Of a stretch of 64,000 bases of DNA, positions 43,826 to 52,141 are shown piece by piece. Made by a program: the position numbers and the translations under genes. Under the pieces are notes generated by a model, which saw only the letters and a list, made by a program, of their open reading frames with translations, did not search any database and was not told the DNA's origin. The stretch lies in NCBI RefSeq assembly GCF_039414295.1, contig NZ_JBCITM010000006.1:62001-126000 (forward strand), written 5' to 3'. Source of the stretch: Anoxynatronum sibiricum. GTDB lineage: Bacteria > Bacillota > Clostridia > Peptostreptococcales > Tindalliaceae. Numbering within the stretch: position 1 is the first letter of the stretch; every line of letters starts with the position of its first letter.

Positions 43826-44707
43826 TCATTCAGCATTCCATTTTATCAGATCAATCAGTTCCCTTGCCTCTCGCGGCAAATAGCGGTCCCGTGGATATAC
43901 TACTGATATTTGAGAGGCCGGGGTTGGCCCACTGATTTTATAATAATGCAGTCCTTCCACTAACAGAGCCATTAAGTCAGGAATCACAGCGATTCCCACA
44001 CCTGCCTTCACCATGTGCAGCGCTGTTTCAAGATTATAGCACTCCACCACTGTTCTGGGAACAAACCCACACCGCTTACAAAGGTCATGGGTAACATGGT
44101 AAAGAAATTGACCTTCTTCCATCATCACAAACGGCGCCTCCGAAAAAGATGCCAGATCCACCTCATCAACGTCAGTATCCACAGGCAGAAAATCATGTGT
44201 TGTCGCCAATACAATCTGCTCATCATACAGTGGTTCATTACAGTACTTAAATGTATCAGGATGCGTAAGCCCAACGATAAAATCCAGTTCGGCATTTTCC
44301 AGGCTTTTTTTTAGATCACTGCTGCTTAACTCCCTGATTTGAACACATCGGTTGGGGTTTTTCTCCCGAAAAGCTTTCAGTGGTTCCGGGAGTATGAAAG
44401 CACTACATTCAGGGAGAATCCCCATTCTGATAATGGAAATACCGTTTTGTGAAAAATCCTGCAAACGCCGTTCCATGTTTTTCTGTATTGACAACACTTG
44501 GCGAGCCCACAGCACGTATTCCTGGCCTGCATCTGTCAGCATGATGGGGCTACAGCTCCTGTCAAAGAGCGTTATTCCCAGCTTTTTTTCTTCACTTTTG
44601 ATGATTTGACTCAAGGAAGGTTGGGCAATGAACAGCTTTTGGGCAGCTTTGGTAAAGCTTCTTTCATCAGCCACAGCAATGATGTAGCGCAGGGTATTGT
44701 GATTCAT
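43826..44707 (-). CDS. LysR-family transcriptional regulator
   Basis: A 293-residue regulator: N-terminal winged helix (~1-60; FTKAAQKLFIAQPSLSQIIKSEEKKLGITLFDR) and LysR substrate-binding domain (~90-290). It diverges from the NCS2-like permease/amidase operon across 345 bases, so it probably controls those genes. An ATAGG-N5-CCTAT dyad containing a T-N11-A LysR box lies at 44815-44829. The effector is likely the transported or degraded nitrogen compound. Confidence 0.92.
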   Translation of the reverse strand: MNHNTLRYIIAVADERSFTKAAQKLFIAQPSLSQIIKSEEKKLGITLFDRSCSPIMLTDAGQEYVLWARQVLSIQKNMERRLQDFSQNGISIIRMGILPECSAFILPEPLKAFREKNPNRCVQIRELSSSDLKKSLENAELDFIVGLTHPDTFKYCNEPLYDEQIVLATTHDFLPVDTDVDEVDLASFSEAPFVMMEEGQFLYHVTHDLCKRCGFVPRTVVECYNLETALHMVKAGVGIAVIPDLMALLVEGLHYYKISGPTPASQISVVYPRDRYLPREARELIDLIKWNAE

Positions 44708-45052
44708 GATGCCCCTCCCATAAATGATTGGTTAATATGTGACATCATCACTATCATGAATGTCATTCTGTCCGTCAATGCCATTGACTTTACCAGCTTA
44801 CATCCTCATTTATTATAGGATAAACCTATTAATTGTATTATATTATATATATTATACTCTATCATCACAAGATGCTATACTGAACGCAAACAAAAAGATT
44901 CAAAATAAAAAGATATTTCCGCTTGATCACAGAGCCTTCTGATGGTTTTCTTCATTGGTTCAATGATTCAACTGCGGGGATGGGAGTGATGTCAGATCTG
45001 AATCATTTTTTCAAGAAACCCAGCACAGCGATCTTTTAAAGGGGGTATTTGA
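44708..45052. promoter_or_regulatory. Divergent LysR-controlled intergenic region
   Basis: 345 bases without a gene, strongly AT-rich in the middle (44820-44860, alternating TATA). It contains the dyad ATAGG-N5-CCTAT at 44815-44829, fitting the T-N11-A LysR binding pattern, and a TATACT at 44876-44881 that may be the -10 of the rightward operon. Exact promoters could not be fixed. Confidence 0.45.
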
Positions 45053-46108
45053 ATGACTTTTCAAGACATTTTGGCAGCAATTGCAGTTGTGATTAACGGA
45101 CTGCCCCAGGGACTTCTTGCTCTGTCTTACGGATTTGCAGCTTTCCCCACTGCACTGGCCTTTATTGCTGGCGTGGGTGGGATGGTTTTCTTCGGTCAGG
45201 TGGCACCCATCTCATTCCAGGCAGAGACCATCGTTCTGGCAGGCACTCTTGGCAATGATCGAAATGAACGCCTGAACATTGTTTTCTACACAGGGATCAT
45301 TATGGCCATCGTTGGAGGCATTGGCTTATTGGAGCCCATCATCAGCTTTATAGGACCCACCATTCTTAACGGAATGATGGCTGGTGTGGGTATTATGCTG
45401 GCCAAGGTTGGTATCGATATGTTCAAGCAAAATAAGTCAGTGGGTGCCATATCAGGATTTGTCGCTGTTTTTGTATATTTTCTCACCAATGATCTTGTCT
45501 ATACCATTGTTGCCAGTGTCTTTGCCAGCTCTGCTTATGCCATCTTCTCCAGAAAAAAAACTGCCGATGAAGATCATCCCATCGATCTGAGCATGGAAAA
45601 ATTTGAAAAAATATCCTTTAGAGTAAACGCTCGCATCATACGCAGCGTTTTAGCAGTCACCACTTTGCAAGTGGGAGGAAATATTGCTTATGCCAGTATC
45701 ACTGCCGGTATTGCCGGTTCTCCCATTAACGTGGACCAGGTAACCGTTTATTCCGGTATCGCCTCTGCTGTCAGCGCCCTTTTTGGAGGCGGACCTGTGG
45801 AGACCATCATTAGTGGAACTGGAGCAGCCCCCAACCCGCAGCTCAGTGGCATGCTGATGATGGGCATCATGGCTATCATTCTTCTCCTTAAACTTTTGCC
45901 AAAAATTGCCAGGTATGTACCCAGTCAGTCCATTGCCGGATTTTTATTTGTGCTCGGAGCTATCGTGGTTTTCCCCATTAATTCAGGCATCGCCCTTGAG
46001 GGCGAACCAGTTGTAGCTGGTGTAACCACCGTTGTGACCGCTTTTTCTGATCCTTTCATTGGCATGGTGGCTGGCGTAATCGTTCGCTTTTTACTGGTAG
46101 CGTTTTAA
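45053..46108 (+). CDS. NCS2-like (xanthine/uracil permease-type) transporter
   Basis: A 351-residue polytopic protein, shorter than usual NCS2 permeases (about 430). It has 9-11 helices, with motifs such as GGGPVETIISGTGAAPNPQ that resemble the conserved region of AzgA/NCS2 carriers. A cytoplasmic loop (SRKKTADEDHPIDLSMEKFEKISFR) splits the helices. It probably imports a nucleobase-like or small amide compound. It is followed after 55 bases by an isochorismatase-fold amidase, suggesting uptake then hydrolysis. Substrate unknown. Confidence 0.75.
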   Translation: MTFQDILAAIAVVINGLPQGLLALSYGFAAFPTALAFIAGVGGMVFFGQVAPISFQAETIVLAGTLGNDRNERLNIVFYTGIIMAIVGGIGLLEPIISFIGPTILNGMMAGVGIMLAKVGIDMFKQNKSVGAISGFVAVFVYFLTNDLVYTIVASVFASSAYAIFSRKKTADEDHPIDLSMEKFEKISFRVNARIIRSVLAVTTLQVGGNIAYASITAGIAGSPINVDQVTVYSGIASAVSALFGGGPVETIISGTGAAPNPQLSGMLMMGIMAIILLLKLLPKIARYVPSQSIAGFLFVLGAIVVFPINSGIALEGEPVVAGVTTVVTAFSDPFIGMVAGVIVRFLLVAF

Positions 46109-46163
46109 GTCGCTGCCACTGGCATCAACATGATCTATCATATACCAACAGGAGGCGTTATTC

Positions 46164-46760
46164 ATGTCCATCAGTAACCTGGATAAAGTCAAGAAGGATC
46201 AATGTGCCGTCATTGTCATTGATATGCAGCATGATTTCATTTCTCCCGGCGCCCCCATTGAATGCCCCGGAGGCAGGGAAATCGTTCCGCAACTTAAATC
46301 TTTCCTTGACTGGTGTCGCACCCATCATGTACCTGTCATCTACACCCAGGAAATGCATCGTCCAGAAAAAGTTGATTTTGGTTTGGAACTGGAACGAAGC
46401 GAACCCGAACACTGTCTTGAGGGCACCAGAGGGGTTGAGATCATCGAAGATTTGACACCACATCCCCAAGATTTCGTCATTCCAAAACGGCGGTATAGTG
46501 GTTTCTACTTAACCGATTTAGAGATTCTTCTGAAAGGCCTTGACAAAAAGGTGCTCATCATCACGGGAGCAGCAACCAATGTGTGCGTTTATGCCACCAC
46601 TCTGGACGCTCAACAACGCGACTATCATGCCATTGTTTTAAGCGATTGTGTTGCTGGTACCGATGTTGAGTTGCATCATGCATTTCTCAGAAACATTGAC
46701 TATGTGCTGGGAGATGTCGTTGACTCACCCACTTTGATGCGTCTCTTGCAGAAAAGTTAG
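46164..46760 (+). CDS. Cysteine hydrolase of the isochorismatase fold
   Basis: A 198-residue enzyme with the catalytic triad of the family. The Asp is in VIVIDMQHDF (~residue 19), the Lys in PKRRYSGFY (~108), and the Cys in IITGAATNVCVYAT (~141). A cis-peptide-type GAATNVC motif is present. Relatives hydrolyse nicotinamide, N-carbamoylsarcosine, ureidoacrylate or biuret. The NCS2-like permease upstream suggests a purine/pyrimidine-derived or urea-like amide. AGGAGG precedes the ATG. Confidence 0.88.
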   Translation: MSISNLDKVKKDQCAVIVIDMQHDFISPGAPIECPGGREIVPQLKSFLDWCRTHHVPVIYTQEMHRPEKVDFGLELERSEPEHCLEGTRGVEIIEDLTPHPQDFVIPKRRYSGFYLTDLEILLKGLDKKVLIITGAATNVCVYATTLDAQQRDYHAIVLSDCVAGTDVELHHAFLRNIDYVLGDVVDSPTLMRLLQKS

Positions 46761-46801
46761 CGCCTCATTATTCAGCTTTCATCGCAACTCTTAACCAAAA
46801 T

Positions 46802-47074
46802 TGACAGAAGACTGCCAAGCGCAGGCTTCTGTGAGGTTGAAGACAAAGGGCTTTGGCCCGGCCAGCTGACTCCAATCTTGTGTGTTTTTAGTCGAAAGTC
46901 TCGAAAACAGCGCCTGAACTCGCTGCGCTCAAACAGCAGGCGCTGGCGGTTTTCTCATCTTTTCGAAAAAACACTGACAAGATTTCCAAGGCTGCCCTTT
47001 ACCAAACCCCTTGTCTTCATCTTATTTTGTCTACAGTCTGACAGAAGCCTGCCAAGCGCAGGCTTCTGTTTTTT
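46802..47074. repeat. 273-bp imperfect palindromic element with three nested hairpins
   Basis: The gap 46761-47235 contains no gene but a large imperfect inverted repeat. Each end is a 29-base hairpin unit (46804-46832 and 47041-47069), and these two differ by one base. The inner arms also match in inverted orientation: TGAAGACAAAGGGCTTTGG near 46838 against the complement of the segment around 47000-47018, and an AATCTTGT-containing stretch on each side. The centre (46908-46945) is a CAGCGCCTG/CAGGCGCTG hairpin. This could be a non-coding mobile element (MITE- or REP-like) or a paired terminator structure. No ORF or transposase is inside. Confidence 0.75.
47041..47074 (+). terminator. Rho-independent terminator at right end of the palindromic element
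   Basis: A 12-base perfect stem (ACAGAAGCCTGC / GCAGGCTTCTGT) with a 5-base loop followed by TTTTTT (47069-47074). It would stop rightward transcription from the permease/amidase operon. The sister hairpin at 46804-46832 lacks the T-run. Confidence 0.85.
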
Positions 47075-47235
47075 ATCCAAATGATGTTTTATCATGTTAA
47101 GCCGCACTACCTTTTCTTGTTGGATATGAAGCCTTGTGAGCACTTTGAAGGCAAACACTCGTCTGATGATTGACTGATATTTATCAGGCAGATATAATTG
47201 ATTTGTTGTTCATTTCCCGTATAAAGGAGCCCTTC

Positions 47236-48561
47236 ATGGATAAAAAATCAAATGTCGCTACTCATTCAGCGCCGCTGGATCTGCTGGGCATCGCAAAGTT
47301 TGCCATTAACAGCACCATCGGCATATGTATCTATTTCATCCCCTTTACCATTGCCGGCAGAAAAACCATTTTGCTGGATCACCTGGTCACCGCCATTACA
47401 CGTAATGCCCTGACTTTTGGTGCTTTGGTGACGCTGGGGATGATTCTTGCAGGAAGTCTGCTGCCATTTTATGAAAAAAGCTGGAAGCGGGATGTGCCCT
47501 CGGTGATGATCACCTGCCTGAAATTGCTGGGAGCAGTTCTTGGGGTAATGGCATTTTTTCACCTGGGCCCTGAATGGTTGCTGGCGTCAGACATGCTGCC
47601 CCTCTTGTTCTATACCATTGCCACTTCAGTTGCCCTGATAGTCCCCCTGGGATCTTTTTTCTTAACCTTTTTAACCGACTATGGCTTAATTGGTTTTCTG
47701 GGTGTTATCCTGCAGCCAGTGATGCGGCCTGTTTGGAAGATTCCGGGAAGTGCCGCAGTGAATGTGGTTGCTTCTGTTGTGGGGAGTTTTTCCGTGGGCA
47801 TTTTCATGGCAGATCAGTTTTTCAGGGATCAGATGTACACCCGTCGGGAAGCTGCCATCGTCATCACCGGATTTTCAACGGTTTCAACCGCATTTTTCGT
47901 CATCGTTGCCCGCAACCTGGATCTGATGTCCATATGGCCTATTTTTTTCAGTGCTTCAATCGTGGTCACCTGTTTGGTAACTGCCATCACCGTCCATTTG
48001 CCTCCCCTCAAGCATTTTGGAGAAGAAGCACCACCCGAAAAAAAAGAACAGGTGACGAAAGGCCCTCTTTTCTCACGTGCCTTACACCAGGCCACTTTGG
48101 AAGCTGGAAATAATCAGCATGCGCTGAAATGCATGCTGAAAAATGTTAAGGATGGCATTATGATGAGTCTTCGGTTCCTGCCTTTGATTTTATCCATTGG
48201 TACCATCGCGTTCTACATGGCCAGAATGACGCCATTCTTCGATTGGGCCGCCACTATGTTTCATCCCCTTGTTCGTCTTCTGGGCATTCCAGATTCACTC
48301 ACTGTTACGAAGGCCATGGTGACGGCAGGCGTTGACGTCACCATGCCTTCATTGATGATGGCTGGTATGGACGCCTCTTTGGCCGCACGGTTTACCGTGG
48401 GTGTGTTCTCTATTTCGTCGGTTTTGTTTCTGGCAGGCACCATCCCCTGCATTCTGAGCACCAACATTGGATTAACTCTCAAGGACCTGATGATGATTCT
48501 TGCACTGAGAATGTTTTTTTCGCTGATCCTGTTGAGTCTGATAATTCGATTGATTTTTTGA
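47236..48561 (+). CDS. YjiH-family membrane protein (nucleoside-recognition Gate domain)
   Basis: A 441-residue polytopic protein with about ten helices. Motifs GSFSVGIFMADQFFRDQMYTRREAAI and VTAGVDVTMPSLMMAGMDASLAARF fit the YjiH/Gate-domain family, whose substrates are uncertain. ATG at 47236 with AAAGGAG upstream was preferred to an earlier ATG adding 22 unrelated residues. It stands alone, with no partner genes. Confidence 0.88.
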   Translation: MDKKSNVATHSAPLDLLGIAKFAINSTIGICIYFIPFTIAGRKTILLDHLVTAITRNALTFGALVTLGMILAGSLLPFYEKSWKRDVPSVMITCLKLLGAVLGVMAFFHLGPEWLLASDMLPLLFYTIATSVALIVPLGSFFLTFLTDYGLIGFLGVILQPVMRPVWKIPGSAAVNVVASVVGSFSVGIFMADQFFRDQMYTRREAAIVITGFSTVSTAFFVIVARNLDLMSIWPIFFSASIVVTCLVTAITVHLPPLKHFGEEAPPEKKEQVTKGPLFSRALHQATLEAGNNQHALKCMLKNVKDGIMMSLRFLPLILSIGTIAFYMARMTPFFDWAATMFHPLVRLLGIPDSLTVTKAMVTAGVDVTMPSLMMAGMDASLAARFTVGVFSISSVLFLAGTIPCILSTNIGLTLKDLMMILALRMFFSLILLSLIIRLIF

Positions 48562-48700
48562 CCATAGCCCAGCCAGTCGCTTTTTTTCTTTTTCATCCAG
48601 TCTGTTCCAGCAGGTGTATGGCAGGAACTGCCTTGACTCCATTTTAGCACAAAGCTCCGTCAAATGATGGCCCTCATCTTTGCATCCCGGTTGATTCGCA

Positions 48701-48747
48701 AAAAACTCCTCTGCCGACATCTTTATTCAAGAGTGTATGCAGAGGAG
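48701..48747 (-). terminator. Leftward terminator in the gap after the YjiH gene
   Basis: CTCCTCTGC (48706-48714) pairs with GCAGAGGAG (48739-48747). Read leftward, the stem is followed by TTTTTT. It would end transcription coming from the DUF1328 gene. Apart from this, the 485-base gap 48562-49046 shows no supported gene. Confidence 0.65.
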
Positions 48748-49046
48748 CGTCTCCACCGAGGTGTCTCTCGGCATTCTTCAAGAATCATCGTCGTAAATTT
48801 GCTAATATCCACCTCTATTCGATTTATTTATCTACCCTGAATTTCAAAAGTGTAACACTGGATGCCGCTGTCCCACAAAAGATTGAATGCGAATCTGAAT
48901 GCCGTCAGCATTTGGAAAACAAAAAAAACCCACGTCACAGGCACATTTCCGGCGCCCACTTCCCTGGGATCTTTCATTTTTGTTCCTGTTTATCTGAATC
49001 ACTGCAGAGATATTAACGGCTAGAGGTTCATCGACCAAGCAACTCT

Positions 49047-49202
49047 CTATTTTCTTCCAGTGATCAGAGAGATGACTAACAGAATCAAAAAGACGAAAAA
49101 GAGAACTCGGGCAATACCGGTTGCCGCCCCGGCAATGCCGCCAAAACCAAAAACTGCGGCAACAATGGCAACGATTAAAAAGATGAGTGAATATCTTAAC
49201 AT
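49047..49202 (-). CDS. DUF1328 (YtjA-like) two-helix small membrane protein
   Basis: A 51-residue protein, MLRYSLIFLIVAIVAAVFGF..., with two membrane helices separated by a GGIAGAATGIAR loop, the DUF1328/YtjA pattern, ending ISLITGRK. AAAAGGAG precedes the ATG at 49202. The family is small, conserved and of unknown function, often stress-associated. It is monocistronic. Confidence 0.88.
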   Translation of the reverse strand: MLRYSLIFLIVAIVAAVFGFGGIAGAATGIARVLFFVFLILLVISLITGRK

Positions 49203-49447
49203 AAAGTCAACTCCTTTTACTATTGAACAGTTTGCGGGAGACATTATGTTAATACCCGTATGAGCGAAACCCAAACAAAAGCGAAAACATTTGTTCGGCA
49301 ATTTTTTATGTCAACTTCTTCGTCAAGGCTCTCATTTCCACCTTCTCCCAAGCTTTCTGTTCTCCTTGAAAAACGACTGGCAAGATGTTGAAATGTCACA
49401 GAGTTGGTATTGAAATGTCGTTGAATCACTGGTGCCATAAGTCTACA

Positions 49448-50209
49448 TTATTTCGAAACGATTTTATCAAACCTGCTGTCCATGCATACACTGACATCAG
49501 ATGTGATGAATTCTCCATTATGAAATAGCGAAAAAATGGTTGCAGGTGTCGGGGCCGATTGAGCTTGCTCCATTGTTTCCAGTTTAATGACTTTTACATT
49601 TAACTGCCTTTTTTCAGCAGTAACCGCCAGCGACTCCCTCACATGATATTCGGTAAAGGGACAACGGTTGGAAAAGTAAATCACATAGCCATTTTTTTCC
49701 GGGCATTCACCCTTTTTCGCCTCATGATTAAAAGAAGGCATCGGCGAGTTCTCCCTGAGCCTTCGGAACAATAGCGAAAAACCGGCAGGCGTGGTGTCGC
49801 ATTGTGTAAACCCCTGCTTCAAAAGCCACTTGGTATCACTCATAAAGTGATATTTTTTCGTTCCCACAACGGTGACAACCCCCTCTTTGCCCTGCTGTTC
49901 GGCAGCGGTGATGACCTCTTGCAACAACGCTTTTCCATGACCTTTGCCCTTGTACTTCCCAGAAACCCAAAAACAGCCGATCATGAGATGATTGGGAGCT
50001 GTCACAGGCACCCATGACAGCTCTGCCGGGCCATATTCAATAAACACCTTTGCGCGATCATTAATTCTTCGAAAGACAAAGTCTCTTTCAAACTCATTCC
50101 TGAGCCACTGCTTTTTTAATTCATAGCTCTTCGCACACTTCTTGTCTGAAATGGCACAGCAAATATGTTCCCTGTCAATATTGGTTTGATCAATGGTGAT
50201 GTAGCTCAA
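49448..50209 (-). CDS. GNAT acetyltransferase with C-terminal YoaP-like domain
   Basis: A 253-residue two-domain protein. The N-terminal GNAT fold (~1-150) has the acetyl-CoA loop VSGKYKGKGHGKALLQEV. The C-terminal ~85 residues (NGYVIYFSNRCPFTEYHVRESL) match the YoaP domain, a thioredoxin-like region with Cys in SNRCPF. The substrate is unknown. Translation probably starts at TTG (50209), with AGGAGG eight bases before it. Confidence 0.88.
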   Translation of the reverse strand: MSYITIDQTNIDREHICCAISDKKCAKSYELKKQWLRNEFERDFVFRRINDRAKVFIEYGPAELSWVPVTAPNHLMIGCFWVSGKYKGKGHGKALLQEVITAAEQQGKEGVVTVVGTKKYHFMSDTKWLLKQGFTQCDTTPAGFSLLFRRLRENSPMPSFNHEAKKGECPEKNGYVIYFSNRCPFTEYHVRESLAVTAEKRQLNVKVIKLETMEQAQSAPTPATIFSLFHNGEFITSDVSVCMDSRFDKIVSK

Positions 50210-50279
50210 TGCATCTCCTCCTTAAGACCAGCATCATGAACATCGGCATCATGCATGGAACTTGCCGGCACATTGGCAC

Positions 50280-50438
50280 CTACAACTTTTTGCTTTTTTT
50301 ATGTATGTATGCCTGCCAGTAGACTTCCACAGAACGGTTGCTTTCCCGGGCAAAGTCGGAGTCATATTTACGCTTAAAGAAGGCTTCCAAGTTCTCCCGG
50401 TTGCTAACGGCATTTTTACTGTTTTCATGCAAGCCATG
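50280..50438 (-). pseudogene. Nitroreductase C-terminal remnant
   Basis: A 52-codon open stretch without start, bounded upstream by an in-frame TGA (50441-50439) and ending at TAG. It encodes a tail with NLEAFFKRKYDSDFARE then SVEVYWQAY, the C-terminus typical of NfsA/FRP-like nitroreductases of Clostridia. No upstream part of the enzyme is present. The fragment begins inside the last codons of the membrane-protein gene at 50425. A close relative of the same tail occurs in the pseudogene at 62996-63322. Confidence 0.75.
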
Positions 50439-50817
50439 TCAGCAAACCCACCAGTAAGGCAATGGGTAGTCTGGCTAATCCAATTTTAATCCAAGCTTGA
50501 TCTCCAGAGATTTCGGATACAACCGCCCTCCCTTTTGGGTTGAAAATAACAACAACAGCTTTCAATGCCCATATGCCTGGAATGGCCACCATCATTATCC
50601 ATCCAGCTATCGTTTTTTGACTTGAAGTAAACTCCATCAATGCAACGGCGTAAAAAACCAGCAAAAAAATGGAGATAACCATAAACCACCAGGGTCTTTT
50701 TTTAGCTGCGTAAGCAGCTCTTTCGATCTTCTGCCATTTTGCACCCATTGTCATCATGGCAATGCTGGTGATTAAAGCAGCGATTGACAAAGTTGCTCCA
50801 AAAGCTTTTACAAACAT
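50425..50817 (-). CDS. Hypothetical small membrane protein
   Basis: A 130-residue protein with four hydrophobic segments (~3-22, 42-62, 70-90, 108-129) and a basic loop after the first helix. The ATG at 50817 is eight bases after GGAGG. I recognise no family. Its 3' end runs into a nitroreductase remnant, so the C-terminus may have been shaped by a deletion; the final helix LARLPIALLVGLLTWLA is nevertheless plausible. Confidence 0.6.
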   Translation of the reverse strand: MFVKAFGATLSIAALITSIAMMTMGAKWQKIERAAYAAKKRPWWFMVISIFLLVFYAVALMEFTSSQKTIAGWIMMVAIPGIWALKAVVVIFNPKGRAVVSEISGDQAWIKIGLARLPIALLVGLLTWLA

Positions 50818-50941
50818 ACATGATCCCTCCATTGTCATATGAGCCTCTGGTCAGTACAATGATGTTATGATTGACTCAGCTTTAGGTCGCAAGCTTTGAT
50901 CCATCGCCATCATGGTTTCCCTCCACCATGCAAGCCATTGA

Positions 50942-52042
50942 TCACTCTGTTTGACTGGTTGACGTGATATAAGTCATGGCTTCTGCTATGTTGCTGGCAT
51001 TTCCAGCGTTGATGGCCTCTTCCATAAGTTCCAGTTTGGGCAGTGTCAAAAACTCTTTGCCAATGACGCCTTCGTATTCTGTTGAAATTTTTACAGAGAG
51101 TCTGTTGAGCTTCTCCAGGTTTTCTTTGCCCTGATCATACACTTCCTGATATTCAGTCTTGAGAGACTGTAGCGTTTCTTCATTGGTCGCGATAATCTGC
51201 TGCTTGATTTCTTCGGCTGTCGCATTGTCAAACTCACGCAATGCCTTAATCTTTTGCTCCATCAGTTCATTGACTGCCTGTTTATAATTCTCTATTTCCT
51301 GATCAAAATCGCCTAATTCATAATGACTCTCATCTTTATCCTTCATGATCTGGCGCTTTATTTTCCGCTGTCTTTTCTTGCTTTCCTGAATGCTTCGGCG
51401 CATGGCCCGCACTCTGTGGAGCGCCTCTAAATGCTTATACTTTGTTTTGCCCACCGTCAGGTAAATACCACCAAAAACGAGAATCACACCCATATAACTG
51501 AGTGCCAGGTAGAGCATCCCCATACCTTCAAAAAAGGCATAATAGAGACCGAAAGGGATGGCGAAAAAAGCTATTACCAAGGTAAGCAGAATGATGCCTG
51601 CGTCGCCTATTCCACTGGGAAAATAAAGGGCAAAAAACAGTCGATTGTTATATAGGAATGGGATCTTTTCTTGTTTAAAAACCGACTTGCCCGCCAGATG
51701 CAGTTCTTCATCCTCGCTGCGAAAGTCAGCCGTTTCCATATCAATTCGTTGCATGATCGCTTTCTTTTTTGCTTTTTCTTTATTTGACTCCACATTCTTC
51801 AGCTTCACACTGACAGTGTCAATCTGCTCATCAAAAGCAGCTTCCAGTTGTGTCTTGCGTTGACGTGTGACTTTCTTGATTTCGTCTTCTATGGCATTTT
51901 CTTTTTTGGAAATGCTTTTTTCCATCTGAATTTCTCTATCGCGCAGAAGTGCATTCTGCTCGATACAGTTGTCCAGTTCAGCGACGTTTTCTTTAATGAC
52001 TGCAATTTCCTGAATGCCACCTTTTAATACTGATGACTCCAT
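50942..52042 (-). CDS. Coiled-coil membrane protein of unknown function
   Basis: A 366-residue protein. Residues ~5-120 are charged and coiled-coil-like (ENAIEDEIKKVTRQRKTQLEAAFDEQ). Two or three membrane helices lie at ~145-205 (IILLTLVIAFFAIPFGLYYAFF, LALSYMGVILVFGGIYLTV). A second long coiled coil (~210-330) and a short globular tail follow. ATG 52042 has AAAGGGTGAG upstream; a GTG three codons earlier is possible. It sits 99 bases downstream of the GGDEF/HD-GYP gene. No family recognised. Confidence 0.75.
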   Translation of the reverse strand: MESSVLKGGIQEIAVIKENVAELDNCIEQNALLRDREIQMEKSISKKENAIEDEIKKVTRQRKTQLEAAFDEQIDTVSVKLKNVESNKEKAKKKAIMQRIDMETADFRSEDEELHLAGKSVFKQEKIPFLYNNRLFFALYFPSGIGDAGIILLTLVIAFFAIPFGLYYAFFEGMGMLYLALSYMGVILVFGGIYLTVGKTKYKHLEALHRVRAMRRSIQESKKRQRKIKRQIMKDKDESHYELGDFDQEIENYKQAVNELMEQKIKALREFDNATAEEIKQQIIATNEETLQSLKTEYQEVYDQGKENLEKLNRLSVKISTEYEGVIGKEFLTLPKLELMEEAINAGNASNIAEAMTYITSTSQTE

Positions 52043-52141
52043 TTTTCTCACCCTTTCACGAAATTTGATCTGTCATAAACTTAGTCTGCCTGCAAGCAAT
52101 GCCCGCCATAGCGTCTGTTTTTATTTCTTCCACATTCAGCT

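Noticed and set aside
48472..48720. Leftward 82-codon open frame overlapping the end of the YjiH gene
   Set aside because: Its start lies inside a terminator hairpin, no ribosome site precedes it, and its 3' part is antisense to the YjiH coding sequence.
48844..49038. Leftward 64-codon open frame next to the DUF1328 gene
   Set aside because: No ribosome binding site, no recognisable domain, composition unlike a folded protein.
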